Of a stretch of DNA of 64,000 bases, positions 11,195 to 22,676 are shown in pieces (the stretch's first letter is position 1; each line of letters starts with the position of its first letter). The notes beneath the pieces were generated by a model, which was not told where the DNA came from, searched no databases, and saw only the letters and a list, made by a program, of their open reading frames with translations. The position numbers were made by a program, and so were the translations under genes. This stretch comes from Coccinella septempunctata (Eukaryota > Arthropoda > Insecta > Coleoptera > Coccinellidae), in assembly GCF_907165205.1 (NCBI RefSeq), contig NC_058192.1:12214001-12278000 (forward strand), read 5' to 3'.

Positions 11195-12971
11195 TATATG
11201 TGAAGTAGGTTTATCAAGGCTGAATATAGTAATGTGCAATTGTAGCATCGCCAAGGAGTTATAGGTTGACCCTAAATTGTTTTTAAACCATTTGCAAAAA
11301 GCTGGATTCAAAAACATTATGAAGCTACCTTCAAAATGGCACTAAATTATAGAACGAAACGGTACATATTTTCATATTATACCTAAATCGAACAATCCAA
11401 AACCTGTCAAATGAAATCTTGAAATTCAAATAAAACCTAAAACGAACAGACAAAATTCAGGAGAGGATCAAGAATTCAAATCTATGACGTAATGAATTGT
11501 AATAAAAATGTGATATTGCTTTCGGTTTTGGCTGGTGTAGCTTCGAGTCATTGTAGAATGACTACAGAAAGTGGAGATGACCTCACTCAACTCCGGGATA
11601 CTGCAACCAAAGTTTTTGAGCTAATTGAAAGTTGAAATCTACTTCATTCTTATAGAGCTTGAAGGGCGCAAAATAAATCTTACTCCATAGACGATTCTCA
11701 ACAAATTTCTGTTCATACTCATTCGGCAAATCAATTGAACCCAGAAAAAAGAAGCTCTCTAGATCTACCACATGTTTGAAGTCTTCATATATTTTTCTCT
11801 AACAGATGTTCCTAGCATTAAGGATATCACTGACTGGCACACACATGACACCTCCTATTATTGAATCAATGAAAAAATGGACCAAAATGAAATGGCTCAT
11901 ATTAAAGTGCCATTTGTCATCAAGTCTGCAAATTTCATTCAATCCAAAAAAATTGTCAGCATATTATTTTGTTGCAGTTGTGTTGTAGGACTTGGTTATT
12001 GAGTCATTAGAACGAAGAGTCCTGCAATAAATGCAGGTGTTTCAATGGGAAAACTATTCCAATATCAGTGATGAATCGAAGATTCAAAGTGTATTGAAAA
12101 CTTTCTATTTGACACCAATATTTGCCGACTAATTTTTTCAGAGGGACAGAGACAAACAAATGAAACTTTGTAGAGGTGTTTTTCAATTAGAGATGCACCT
12201 AAAACTCAATTCCTCAAAGCTACAGAGGGGTGAAATCAGCAATCCTTTTTTATTTTCCACCACTTTTCATTCAGGTTCATAAAAAAATATGTCTCTAAAT
12301 GCCGATTTTTTTCTGGAAACTTTATTGCCCTTTAATCGTGTCCGTAAAAGAATAAATTAGATCCTCTAGTCTATTTTGAAACATTACATCGGCATATTCC
12401 TCATTTTAAAAATTTTTGCCATAATTTGAGCACAAATCAAGTACTCACAACGAAGAGAATCTTTAATTTTATGCTGGTAGTCAAACTGCCATTCGAAATT
12501 AGAAAAAGTTCATCCTAAGCTACGAGAGAAGATCATGGCTGCTTTTGGTTGGTTGTTAAAAAACAGAGCAAAGGACATATTTCATTTTTCCGAAAAAACT
12601 ACGATTTTACGATAAAAACTCAGAAAACAATAAAGATTTCAATGGAAATTGTCTTCTCAATGCATAATTTTTAATGATGATATTCCCAGCCTGTTGAAAG
12701 TTATGGTGGAAAATCATAAGGAGTTGTCGATTTCAACCCTCTCTAGCTATGAGGGATGAGTGAAAAAATGAGTTTCAGGTGCATCTTTTTTCGAAAATTA
12801 CTATGTAAAATTTCATTTGTTCATCTTGGTCCTACTTTGAACAAATTCATAATCAAGGCTTCATTCATCTTTGAAGCAAAGTAACTCTTCCACGAAGCGT
12901 TTCCAGACCTACCACCATGAGAACTTTTCGTCTTATTTTGCCATTTTCCAAATTTATTCACATTAATCCTG
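11195..12971. other. Non-coding DNA, no feature established
   Basis: AT-rich sequence without recognised repeats. A 62-residue minus frame at 11583-11771 has a protein-like look (for example LPNEYEQKFVENRLW), but no family is recognised and no splice signals are convincing, so it is not called as a gene. Confidence 0.35.
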
Positions 12972-12973
12972 TA

Positions 12974-13856
12974 GGGGAGACTGGGGAGGGTTGATACGTT
13001 TTTTGGAATTTTTATTCTGGAAACTGAATTATATGAAGAAGCAGGACTTTTCTTATATTATATAATTCTTCAATTAATCGTTCAACAAAATAAATATAGA
13101 AGTCGCAAAACATAAACATCTTATCCTGTACAGAACGTTGAACACAAAAACATGCAAACTGTCTCAAGCCTCCCCACATATGGGAGGATTGATACGATGT
13201 ACTTGGAGAGTAATCGAGAGGATTATTCAGCTCAGTAGATAGGTCAGCAATGATACTGGCTTGCTTTGGTCCCATAGGTGTAGAAAAATCAGGAAATTGT
13301 CAGTTAGTCACTTCCACACAAGAAAAGTCGGCCTCGTTAAATACATGAGGATTGTACGGTTTTTAAAAATCCCTTTGATATGTTGGATGGTGAAGACGCC
13401 TTCATATAGGCCTATCCAACTAGCTACGGAATATTTTTTGAAGATGATACATGTATCAGGCCTCCCCACGACAAATGTCTCAAACCTCCCTGAAAGCAAT
13501 TTTTAAAGTGATTTATGTTTTCATCTTATACTCATATATTTTGAAAAGCGAATAAAACTGTAAATTGAGTAGTTTTATGCATATTTCCCAGTGAAATGTT
13601 TGTTTATGCCGAAGAATTAATGCATGATCATAAAACCCTTAGGTAACTTGAGTAAAAACTTACAATTTCTCACCTCGAAACACTCTTCGTTGAATATTTC
13701 ACAAACAAACTACTGTTAGTCTTACAGATTAACGTCACGCAATGCCCTCTGCCAAAGAATAGTGATCACTAGTATAATACTTTTGAAAACGGCTACAGAT
13801 CGCGGATATAAGCCTGTATCAAGCCTCCCCATGTATCAATGCTCCCTAGTCTCCCC
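12974..13856. mobile_element. TA-flanked element with GGGGAG inverted termini, family K
   Basis: The left end GGGGAGACTGGGGAGGGTTG and the right end (complement GGGGAGACTAGGGAGCATTG) are inverted repeats flanked by TA at 12972-12973 and 13857-13858. Sub-copies of the same words (GCCTCCCCA...TATCA) recur inside at about 13170-13198, 13455-13490 and 13820-13840, so the termini are internally repeated. No transposase was recognised in the 883 bp. The small frames overlapping on both strands at 13261-13506 are not convincing genes. Probably a non-autonomous DNA transposon. Confidence 0.8.
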
Positions 13857-15704
13857 TATATATGAACAAGGACCATCAAGTGTTGCTCGAGTTCATTACC
13901 GAAAGAAATACCTAATTTGTTCATTAATTCCTAGTCTAATCATTTTCGAGATATTAATTTTTATAACCAATATATTACATAATTTAATTCGACTTTTTAC
14001 GACCGACCATTAACGTTTCCATCATTTTCCGCCGAAAACTCGGAAGAATTATGAAAATGAAGCCATTAAAATTGAAGCCGGTCTGTTTCATCCACTAATT
14101 TAACGACGTTAACATCTGTCCGGACACTGTTTGAACGACAGCGACTTCGTCGGGCCAGTGAGGGATCCTCATCTGAAGTGGATTAAAAAATTATCAGAAT
14201 TACGGATAATTATGAGGTTGTTAAATGGAGCCACCTAATTGCGGGTTACGTGATTTATAAGTCGGTATTAATTGAAATAATTCAGTTTTGGGGGCAATTT
14301 GTACACCGTTCTTTCGGGTTTTCACTTAGGAGAATTTGGATGCTAATGTTGCCTAATTTTCGGGTCTTTCCTACTATCTATCAATCTACTAGGCGATTAG
14401 CCTAGAAAAGTTGCTCGGACCTACCGCGAGCAGTCCGTAATATCGATAACAAATTTTAATTAGCACCGAAACTGTGAAAACGCAAGCTGTAATTTGAATA
14501 TTTTCTCGAATATGCCTACATCACGGGTGGGCTGATATGTCCTGTGGACTATAGACACCATAGAATAAAGAATTTATATTTTTGTGAATAAACAGGACCA
14601 AACTACATAAGTCCTACACTAGAATTAGTCGCAATACTTCCTCATTCCAAAAATGTACCTAGGCTCACCTATACTCTGAATTATTTAGTATATAAACAAG
14701 GTTGCACAAGAAAATCTAGATAGTGGTGGAGCCCTTCCTTTGAAATGAATGAAAGGCAGCCCCTGTTAGTCACAAGTCATTATTTTGAGGCTCATTCCGA
14801 ATAAAAGTATGTAAGATATTATTGCCTTGTTATTATCACTGTGATTACTAGGAACTATAGTACCGGGTCATCATTAATAGTTGTAATATCGTATAGTTTG
14901 CATACATTTTGAAATTCCATGAAATTTTGCTCATAACCTAGAATGAAGAGTAGCACAGAATAATTCGAAGCCAAATGCGATCTTAAAATCATTTTTAAAA
15001 TTCCTAAATATCAAATGATGCTGAGTAGATCCATTTTCAGACCAAGTTATAAGTACTTATTCCCCAACTCATAATGAAACTTCTTAACCTTAATGTTCTA
15101 TAAAATAGCTAGCCTCAAGCTTTCAAAATCAACAACAACCTAAGCAAGTCTATACCAGAGAGGTCTATACGACTATCATGCATGATTGTGCCGATGCAAA
15201 CGTCCAAAACTCTCATGCCAGCTTGAATCCAATTAGGAAAACCATCAATAAGTGGTTTGGTGTCATGACAATTTATTTTTTCACTCTTTCCCAAAATGAT
15301 TCCTGCATCTTACCCAAGTAGCATATACTTGAAGCTCCTTGAGATATAAGTAGGTACTTGCGACTTTTTCCACTCAAGGTTTGTGGCAGAAATGTTTAAT
15401 GATTGAATAATCCCAATTCAATTATTTTCTCTATGAAAGAAACTTGATAAATTGAGAGATTTCCAATAACCAATACCTATACCGCATTATACTGTCAAGT
15501 AGGTATATCTTCATAAGCTATGGGCATGCTTGCATCTGGTAGTAACTGCTAGTCATTAGACTTACTCACAACCAGAATCGATAAAGAAACGCTGTGGTAG
15601 ACGGTATATCCCAAAACACTGATCTTGCCAAGTCGAATCTTCATAATTCTACAATAACCTACTTTACACACTTCTTAATCTAGAATTCACTTTCATGTTT
15701 TCAG
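13857..15704. other. Non-coding DNA, with a balanced block at 13990-14330
   Basis: The part 13990-14330 has balanced composition and several CpGs (candidate regulatory DNA). The rest to the tRNA is AT-rich, with no recognised repeat or exon. Confidence 0.35.
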
Positions 15705-15799
15705 CCTTCGATAGCTCAGTTGGTAGAGCGGTGGACTGTAGGGGAAAGTGATTGTACATAGGTATCCATAGGTCGCTGGTTCAAATCCGGCTCGAAGGA
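15705..15799 (+). tRNA. tRNA-Tyr: tRNA-Tyr (anticodon GTA) with a 22-nt intron
   Basis: The cloverleaf is complete. The acceptor CCTTCGA pairs with TCGAAGG. The D arm is GCTC...GAGC. The anticodon loop CTGTAGA has GTA at 15738-15740. The T arm contains GGTTCAAATCC, and the discriminator is A at 15799. The anticodon stem GTGGA/TCCAT closes only when 15742-15763 is removed, and that is the canonical intron position (after nucleotide 37). The internal promoters are box A TAGCTCAGTTGG and box B GGTTCAAATCC. A T5 stretch at 15803-15807 is the RNA polymerase III terminator. Transfers tyrosine after splicing and 3' CCA addition. Confidence 0.98.
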
Positions 15800-15802
15800 A
15801 AG

Positions 15803-15807
15803 TTTTT
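15803..15807 (+). terminator. RNA polymerase III T-run terminator
   Basis: Five T residues start four bases after the tRNA-Tyr discriminator base. Confidence 0.85.
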
Positions 15808-16799
15808 GTACCGTGAACAACCCTTAATATGGGTTCCGTACCTAGAGTGGATTCCATGTTTCGGTAGTAGATGAAAAATTGTGGTGAGCAACAATTTTTT
15901 AATATTTCAACTAACTGAAGATGGCATATTGATGAGTTACTTTGAATATTCTCCGAACTCCATGTGAGTGGAACACACTCTTTGATGGGGTAGGAATTTT
16001 TGGTTTTGCAGCTTGCAGCATGTTGTATTGGGTAACAGAAAATGTTCTTGTCCATCACGCTGCTAAAATAAGAAATGTCAGAAGATTTTCTGATCTTACT
16101 GTTTCCCACAATTGAACTCTATTCACCGATAAAAATTTCCTGAATATATTTTAACAAGAAATTTGAATTTTTCTCCATTTTGACGAAACCCTTTTCATGA
16201 AGGCCAAAAAATAGTTTAAGAAATGTAAAACTTAATAAAACGAAAGAAACAACAAGTTTTGAAATAAAAGAAAAATAATTCAAACAGATTCTGAAATATA
16301 AGAAAAAAGTTTATCCTCAGTTTTTTGAAGAATTGCATTATTTTTCCAAATTTAAAATTGTAATTTTTATTTTCACTGTTGGCGTTGGTACAGAGTTCTT
16401 TCAGAAAGAATTTGGACGAATTGGCCTAAGGCCAATGCTTTCCTCAAATTCGAATTATTTTCGTAATACTCACATAATTCACAGTGAAAATGGTGGGAGA
16501 TTTTATCCTGCGATAAATCCTTTTTGAGATAAAAATTAAAAGCAATTTCATCTAAGAGAGCTACGAATTTCTATGATTACTTCCACAACCGTCTAGATAA
16601 ACATTAAGGCAACTCAGTCGCCACCATATTTGATGATTACTTATTTAATTATTTCATTTATAGAAACATTGAAGTTTACTGCTGATTTTACAATTTTTTC
16701 TTTATTTGAACACCCCGTATCTCAGAAACAATGCGTCAAAGACCCATAGTCCATAAAATCTTTGTACCATGAAATCATTTGAGTAACTAGATCCCGAAT
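15808..16799. other. Non-coding DNA containing one hairpin
   Basis: AT-rich and without exons. The minus-strand frame at 15693-16109 only reads the complement of the tRNA and downstream sequence. The one structure is the inverted repeat at 16369-16491. Confidence 0.4.
16369..16491. repeat. 123-nt imperfect hairpin
   Basis: Nested inverted repeats share a common centre. Outer arms ATTTTCACTGT (16369-16379) and ACAGTGAAAAT (16481-16491) are perfect. Middle arms are GAATTTG/CAAATTC, and inner arms ATTGGCC/GGCCAAT lie around TAA near 16430. It could be a tiny MITE or a transcribed stem-loop. No second copy was seen in the window. Confidence 0.5.
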
Positions 16800-17081
16800 T
16801 TACAGAACCTTATTCTGAAACACCATGTTTAATATTATCAACATCAACCACCTCTGGTGGATGAAATTGTGAGAATCTAGAAGAGAATACTTCATCATCA
16901 TCGTTTCCGAATTCATTAATTCTCGTATACGCTCATAACATTCCACACAATCAGCACATTTATAATCGAGCCCATCAAAACACCGCGATATATCATCCAT
17001 TCTCCGAAACCCATAAATATACCTCAAAGGGTTGGGCCCATCGAGTTGAAAGGTCTGAAGGAGGTTGGCAACCGAATACAT
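16800..17081 (-). other. Unrecognised open frame, possible exon
   Basis: A 93-residue frame includes a non-repetitive, charged and Cys-containing stretch (DGPNPLRYIYGFRRMDDIS, then CADCVECYERIREL). It looks more protein-like than most chance frames here. Upstream on the same strand, CTTTCAG just before the first codons could act as a splice acceptor. A CAGAG/GTGGTT near 16853 could act as a weak donor. I do not recognise a family, and it may still be chance. Confidence 0.2.
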
Positions 17082-17870
17082 CCATTAATCTGAAAGTATT
17101 CACCTCTTGAGACGCAGAGCTCCCTACCTGACTGTCTGCATCACTTGCAACACTCAAATTGACAAATTGCCTGATTATACTTTCTAATCAGTGCCAGACT
17201 TGCCTCTGCATCCCCTAATCTACCCTTACAAGGCTAAATATAAACATACATCTCGGAGCGAGCCACTAAATCTTGTCGCTGCCCGCTTATCTCAAGAACA
17301 TACGCAATTAAGAAGGTAGAGGCTTTTTATCTAGCTCCTTGAATGGCTCCCAAGCGGAAAGCAACAAAGTATTTTATACATTTCTCCTCTGTCATATTAC
17401 GAACACTATTGCCCTTGATGCTATACTCGAGAAACATATGCCGGAACACTAACTTTTACGACTTTATGTCTTCTTATGGGAATGTTCTCATTTTAATATG
17501 GTGCATATTAAAATTTTGTGATAAATATGTCCTTTCGACTGCCTCTGGAAGTAGGCATTAACGGTGATAAGTTGAAAGAATAGTATAACTATCAGAAATA
17601 GGAGCTATTCAATCTAGTAAATCTTTGTTAAAGGAGTTCCAAAACTTATTATTAAATACATTGATGGGGTAGGTATATATCTTTACATATTATATTATGA
17701 CTTTTTCATTTCAGTGCCCCTTTGTGAAAAACATTTTTCGATCTGTCTGTTGCAAAAACAAATAAAATTGAGGGTTTGTCAACACAGGAAGTAGGAACAG
17801 GCTACATTCATACAAATTGCAGAAGAAAAATTTTCACATTAACTTAAATTTGAAATTATTCTGACCACTA
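17082..17870. other. Non-coding DNA, no feature seen
   Basis: AT-rich sequence between the unrecognised frame and the family A element. Confidence 0.35.
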
Positions 17871-19098
17871 TACTCCATTCACTTTTATTTTAGCAGTCGG
17901 TTGGCCACGGAAATTTGACACTCTGTATAGTACGAAAATGTGGGGTTATGAAGCTTGTCATATCATTTTTGAGTTTTAAATCAACGCTATGTTGCCCGTT
18001 CTACGTAAAAGTTTCTGTTATTACGTATTTTATCACAATGTCGAATCTCTTCGGAAAATATGTGACGAACATAATTGAAGTTCATACAAACTGATTGAAG
18101 GCATACCAAATACAGTTATTTGCATGGAAAATACAAGAGATCAGTATAATATCATAATATGCACTAGCTTGAGGAGAGTTAATGTTCGTTATCTTCTTTG
18201 GCTAAAGTTGAATACGTTACATCAGTTGTAGATTTCAAAAATATTAACCCGAAGATGAAATGCATTATGCTGCAGTGGTTTGGAATGGGTATATCTCCCG
18301 AAGGAATTAACAGATGATTACAAGAATGTTAAATTCTTCAACAAAAATCATCTTGCATCAATATAAGTAAAAGGAATTAAAGGAAGTTTCAATCAAGATG
18401 AACTTCACCTTTGAACAAAAATTTCACATGAATAAACAATTAGCAGGACAACTGGCGCGTATTTGTGGCTGTTCATCTTAATGCATTGATATAATAATAA
18501 TGATTAGGTATTTATTGGTACCTTAAGACATTTACAATGTATAGGACAAGTCAAATGAAAAATAGAAAAATCAATTATCGGGAACTTATTCTACGATGAC
18601 ATTCATCGAAAATCCTGTAGTAAACATTGTTTCGCATTAATTCACTCAAACATAAAATTCTCAAATGCCACCACTTTTTTGGGTCTCCCAATAAAAGGAA
18701 ATTCTTTTTCATCCTCTTCATTCAGAATCTTTCTGATTGTGGAAATATTCAGCTGAAATATAAGTCGTTTAGATTCAGATGAAACATTATATAAATTCTC
18801 TATTCTCTTACATTGAATATGTTCGCTACCGTCTAACGTATTGTGGATTTTAGAATATCAGGGTATAACTATTTAAATGAGCGGACCTGAATTCTAAATA
18901 GCACTTTCTGAAACCCTATCTCTTTTTTCAATCACTTTCGGCATTTTCGTAATAAAAATTGATATAAGTTGTGGCAACGGCGTTATGACATTAACGACAT
19001 TTCATGAGTGCCAATCTAACTCCGTTCTAGTTACAAAAATTCGAAAAAATTATTTCAATGCCAACCGACTGCTAAAATAAATGTGAATGCAGTATAAT
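17871..19098 (-). mobile_element. DNA transposon family A, copy 2 (uninterrupted)
   Basis: Bounded by inverted repeats of about 35 nt. The left end is TACTCCATTCACTTTTATTT, running on to TAGCAGTCGGTTGGC. The right end is its complement with two or three changes, ending GTGAATGCAGTA at 19098. TA steps lie next to both ends, and the exact target duplication is ambiguous. The half 17871-18567 is shared with copy 1 in inverted orientation. The other half holds a decayed helix-turn-helix frame (18642-18944). The 1.2-kb length is too short for a full transposase, so it is a deletion derivative. Confidence 0.75.
18642..18944 (-). pseudogene. Spliced helix-turn-helix N-terminus of a transposase (decayed)
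   Basis: On the minus strand an ATG at 18944 opens MPKVIEKRDRVSESA, after which the frame is broken. A second piece reads RxTVANIFN, with a stop at x. GTAAGAG at 18811 and TTTCAG at 18753 then define a 59-nt intron whose removal joins TVANIFN in phase to LNISTIRKILNEEDEKEF. GRPKKVVAFENFMFE and a stop follow. ANIFNLNISTIRKIL is a good helix-turn-helix of the kind that binds transposon ends. No catalytic DDE part is left. The family is inferred from position inside an inverted-repeat element. A host-gene origin is unlikely. Confidence 0.45.
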
Positions 19099-19100
19099 CA

Positions 19101-19234
19101 CTAAGGCCCGGTTGTTCAATTCGTGATTAAATTTAATCCTGAATTAATTTTGACATTTCCGTTCAAATCTGTCACGTTAATCCAGGATCAACTTAAATCT
19201 CGGCTTAAACCTGAATTGAACAACCGAGCCTCAG
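19101..19234. mobile_element. Small MITE with CTGAGGC inverted ends
   Basis: The left end CTAAGGCCCGGTTGTTCAAT and the right end (complement CTGAGGCTCGGTTGTTCAAT) are inverted repeats, and the pairing goes on loosely through AATCC/GGATT words towards the centre. The length is 134 bp. It starts three bases after the family A element, so one may have inserted beside the other. The target duplication is not clear. Confidence 0.7.
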
Positions 19235-21478
19235 ACACATAATAAATAATCAACTGATTAAAAAAATGCTAAAGTTTGACAAAGATCGTGTTGTTTTTCA
19301 GTTCATTTGTCAACTATCAATCGCCAGCAAGTGTCAATCACTTGTCTGTGGAGGATAGACTACCCAAATAACACTTAATACAAGCGAAATTTGAATTTCT
19401 TCTAGGTTTTTTGATTCTCTAAGTTTCCAGGGCAACTTTGCCGAATTTTCCTTCCGCTAAAACCTTCTACAAAGTATGAGGAAGGATCCAAAGAAAAAAT
19501 GAACAAAATCGATTCAGTCGTTTTTACGACAAGCCATGACACCTAAAAACAGGGCTTCATTTTTATTTATGGAGAAAAAGATATATGGATGTTTCTGAAC
19601 CTCCTCTCACAATTCATCCTGGATAACAAATAGTACTTAATTCTTCAAATTTTACTGTTCAGCGTCGTATGAATTGAAAAAAAAACAGGAAAGGTAAACG
19701 TTTTCTATCGTTTAGGCTATTAAACGGTCCCACCTCTTACATAAAACATCCATCGACTGTTGACTGCCATTTCAACTAGATGAACTCGTCCATACTTCCA
19801 ACGATCGTTGTTTTATAGAATACGTTGTACTAGTAATAGCAGGAATAAATAACAGGCAACCAGCATTAAAAATAGCTGTAATCACGCCTCCAAGTACTTA
19901 CATGGTGCGTGGCTTAGTTCACAGGGTTCTCGCGTAGATTTTCACGCTGCCTTATATGGAAACAAATATGGCGCATGAGGACCTCACACCGTCGTGAAAT
20001 CGGTTTTATAAACCGACAAGAACAAGTCATTCAGGCCATATATTATTCGATCTCGTTCTGTGACAAAATGGAACTTCTGAGCTTAACTTTTTCACAGAGG
20101 AGAAATGAAAGTTTTTGAATTAACTTCTGAAAAATTCCACAATTCTCAAAAGCGTTAAAAATGGTATGATTCAAACCTACAGAAATGTTTGAGGAAAATG
20201 TTTCACATTCTCTCCCTGGATTTGCCTTGAAGGATAAAAGAGATATAAGTATAAAAATAAACAATAATTATGAAAATATACACTTAACGACAATAATTGA
20301 GCTTCAATTACCCTAATTCATTCCAGGCTAATATGAATGTTTATTTTGATCAAATACTAGCCAAACAATCTTCTTGGCATGACTGATGCACTGATATTGC
20401 CTCAATTTCTGCAATTATTGTCAATTCAAATCGCTTATGCATGCAAACGGGAAAGAAAAAAGTTTACCAACAAATATCTCATCGTTCTTTATACCACAAT
20501 CTGCAGCCTTCCACAATGAATCGATTTCAGATTGGATGAGCTTAATGAAGTGAAAAAAAAGTATGAAAAAAACAACTTAAAATAGCCCAGGTTCTCCTAA
20601 AAGAACACATGTGCAAGGCATGCTCCAGATAAATTAAAAAAACACGAATAAAGAGAAATTTATATTTGATCATTATCAATTGTTGACCAGTGTTGACTTG
20701 TGTAGGTACCTACTTTATCTTCACTATATAGAAAAAGGAAATTGGGATTTTGGTGTTCACATATTTTTTTTGCACTTTGTTGATACTTATCAGAAAATTC
20801 ATTGTTACCCTTCTGTGAAGCTATTCATCATCATAATATTAAGTGAAAAATGAAGAGACTGCTCGTGTTGAATCTAAATTGAAACTGAAAACTAAGAACT
20901 TTCATTGGAAGTATTGAGAAAAAAGCCACAATCTGCCTCAATTGTTACTTGTATTTTCCACTCTTAATCACCAATTTTGTTCTTCTCGAGGAGATCGAAG
21001 AAGTCTTCATTAACAATTTGTTCGAACGTTACCAGTTGAGGCGTGTCGAGTGCCAGCAGCATCGGTCAAAGTTCGTATATTCATTTCTACAATTCCTCAC
21101 GTAGGATTGCTGCGCTTGCAATTCAAATATCGATGACTCGTTGGAAACCATTGTAATTCGGTGATCTGTAATTCAAATGGCCAATTTGGATGTTGGAAAC
21201 TTTCCTCGGGTGATTTCTCATCTGAGAATCACAATGCTTTATTAATTCTGGGTAGATCGGAACAATCTGGAAACTTCCACGTTATTCGACATTTGTCATT
21301 GTGTACATTTCGTCTGATTTCCATAATTGATTTTGTGAGATTGTGGGCGTGTTTTTGTGGCATTATTCATTTGAATATCCGATATTTCCTCAGAAGTCAC
21401 CAAGAGGTCTTGGATTCTCATAATTTTTTTTTTAATATTTTAATCTGTTTGGCAGTTAGTAGCACTCAGCTTTTTTTA
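19235..21478. other. Non-coding DNA, no feature established
   Basis: No exon, RNA gene or paired repeat was recognised. Composition rises slightly between about 20990 and 21410. The 121-residue frame at 21161-21526 matches nothing known to me and runs into the mariner terminus, so it is not called. Confidence 0.35.
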
Positions 21479-21480
21479 TA

Positions 21481-22625
21481 CGAGGATGTATTGATTCTAG
21501 TTAGCCTAGACAAGTTCCATGGATGAAAAAAATATTGCGTTATCATAACAACGAACAGTAACTCATTAGAAGTGTCAGTGTGAAGTTGGAGGTCAAAAAA
21601 GTAAACCAGAGTAAAGCAATAAATTAAAAGAAAGAAGATATTCACCGAAATTGTATAAATCGAAAAATTGGAGTATCGAGCCATCATCAAGTACCTGTAT
21701 TTAAAAGGGTTAAGAGGTGAGCAGATTTACGAAGATATGCTTAATACCTTTGGTGATCAATGTCCTTCGTATGCAACTGTTAAAAATTGGACTGCAAGCT
21801 TCAAAAGAGGTACATTTTCCATTGAAGATGATGACCGATCGGGAAGGCCAGTTTCTGTGTCAGTCCCCGAAAATATCTCTGCAGTTCATGACATGATTTC
21901 ATCAGACCGTCGAATTGGGCTAAAACGAATATGTGAAGCACTGAATATTTCATACGAATGCGTTCATCATATAGTTCACGTCAATTTGGACATGAGAAAA
22001 ATTGCTGCAATAGGGATCCCCAAATGTTTGAATGTTGACCAAAAGCGTGCAAGGGTAGAAGCATCGCGTTCGATCTGTGCTCGATTTGAAAACGATGTAG
22101 ACTTTTTTAACCGAATTGTTACTATGGATAAGACTTGGGTACATTTCTACGATCCAGAACAAAGCAACAATCGATGGAATGACGACACTCTGGTTCTCCA
22201 AGACCTAAGAAGTTTCGTGTCCAAAAATCTGCTGGATTGCCATGGAGTAATCATGATTGATTTTTTGGATAAGGGTAGAACAATAACCGGAGATTACTAT
22301 TCGACATTTCTGACCACTCTACGGAAAAAAATTAAAGAGAAAAGACGCGGAAAGCTATCCAAAGGTGTTTTGTTTTTGCAGGACGACGCCCTTGCACACA
22401 AATCTCATGTTGCCATGCAAAAAATTCGTGATTTAGGGTTTAAATTACTAGAACCCCCACCTTATTCACCAGATTTGGCTCCATCCGACTATTATGTCTT
22501 TCCTCCCACTGAAAAAAAGTTTAAAAGGTCGTAAATTTTCTTTCAACGAAGTGGTAATAGAATATTTTGACATTGAAATTTTGTTTGGTTCTATAGTAGG
22601 CTAAGAATTTTTCAATATATCCTCG
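21481..22625 (+). mobile_element. Mariner element M2
   Basis: Flanked by TA (21479-21480 and 22626-22627). The inverted ends are CGAGGATGTATTGATTCTAG and the complement of a sequence ending TTCAATATATCCTCG. It is about 90 bp shorter than M4, because the C-terminal coding region is joined early to the 3' end. It carries the longest open transposase of the family in this window. Confidence 0.95.
21668..22534 (+). pseudogene. Mariner transposase (irritans-like), nearly open but disabled
   Basis: 288 codons are open, but the true start is gone. The ATG used by sister copies is ATA here, and an in-frame TAA lies just before LEYRAIIKY. The first codon at 21668 is TTG. The N-terminal helix-turn-helix region covers about residues 1-110 (SYATVKNWTASFKRG, GRP linker). 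The catalytic residues are D154 (VTMDKTW, where relatives have MDETW), D239 (FLQDD) and D274 (APSDYY). The 34 residues between the last two give the DD34D signature of mariner. About 10 residues before DCHGVIMIDF are deleted. The protein ends at KKFKRS, without the usual C-terminal 50-60 residues. It would bind its inverted repeats and move the DNA to TA. This copy should be inactive. Confidence 0.95.
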
Positions 22626-22676
22626 TATGAGGTAAGAGCACCCAGAAACACTTGATTTTTTGAATTTTCTGAAATT

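Noticed and set aside
15693..16109. 138-residue minus-strand frame containing GFEPATYGYLC
   Set aside because: It is the antisense reading of the tRNA-Tyr gene and flank. Such frames are known false proteins.
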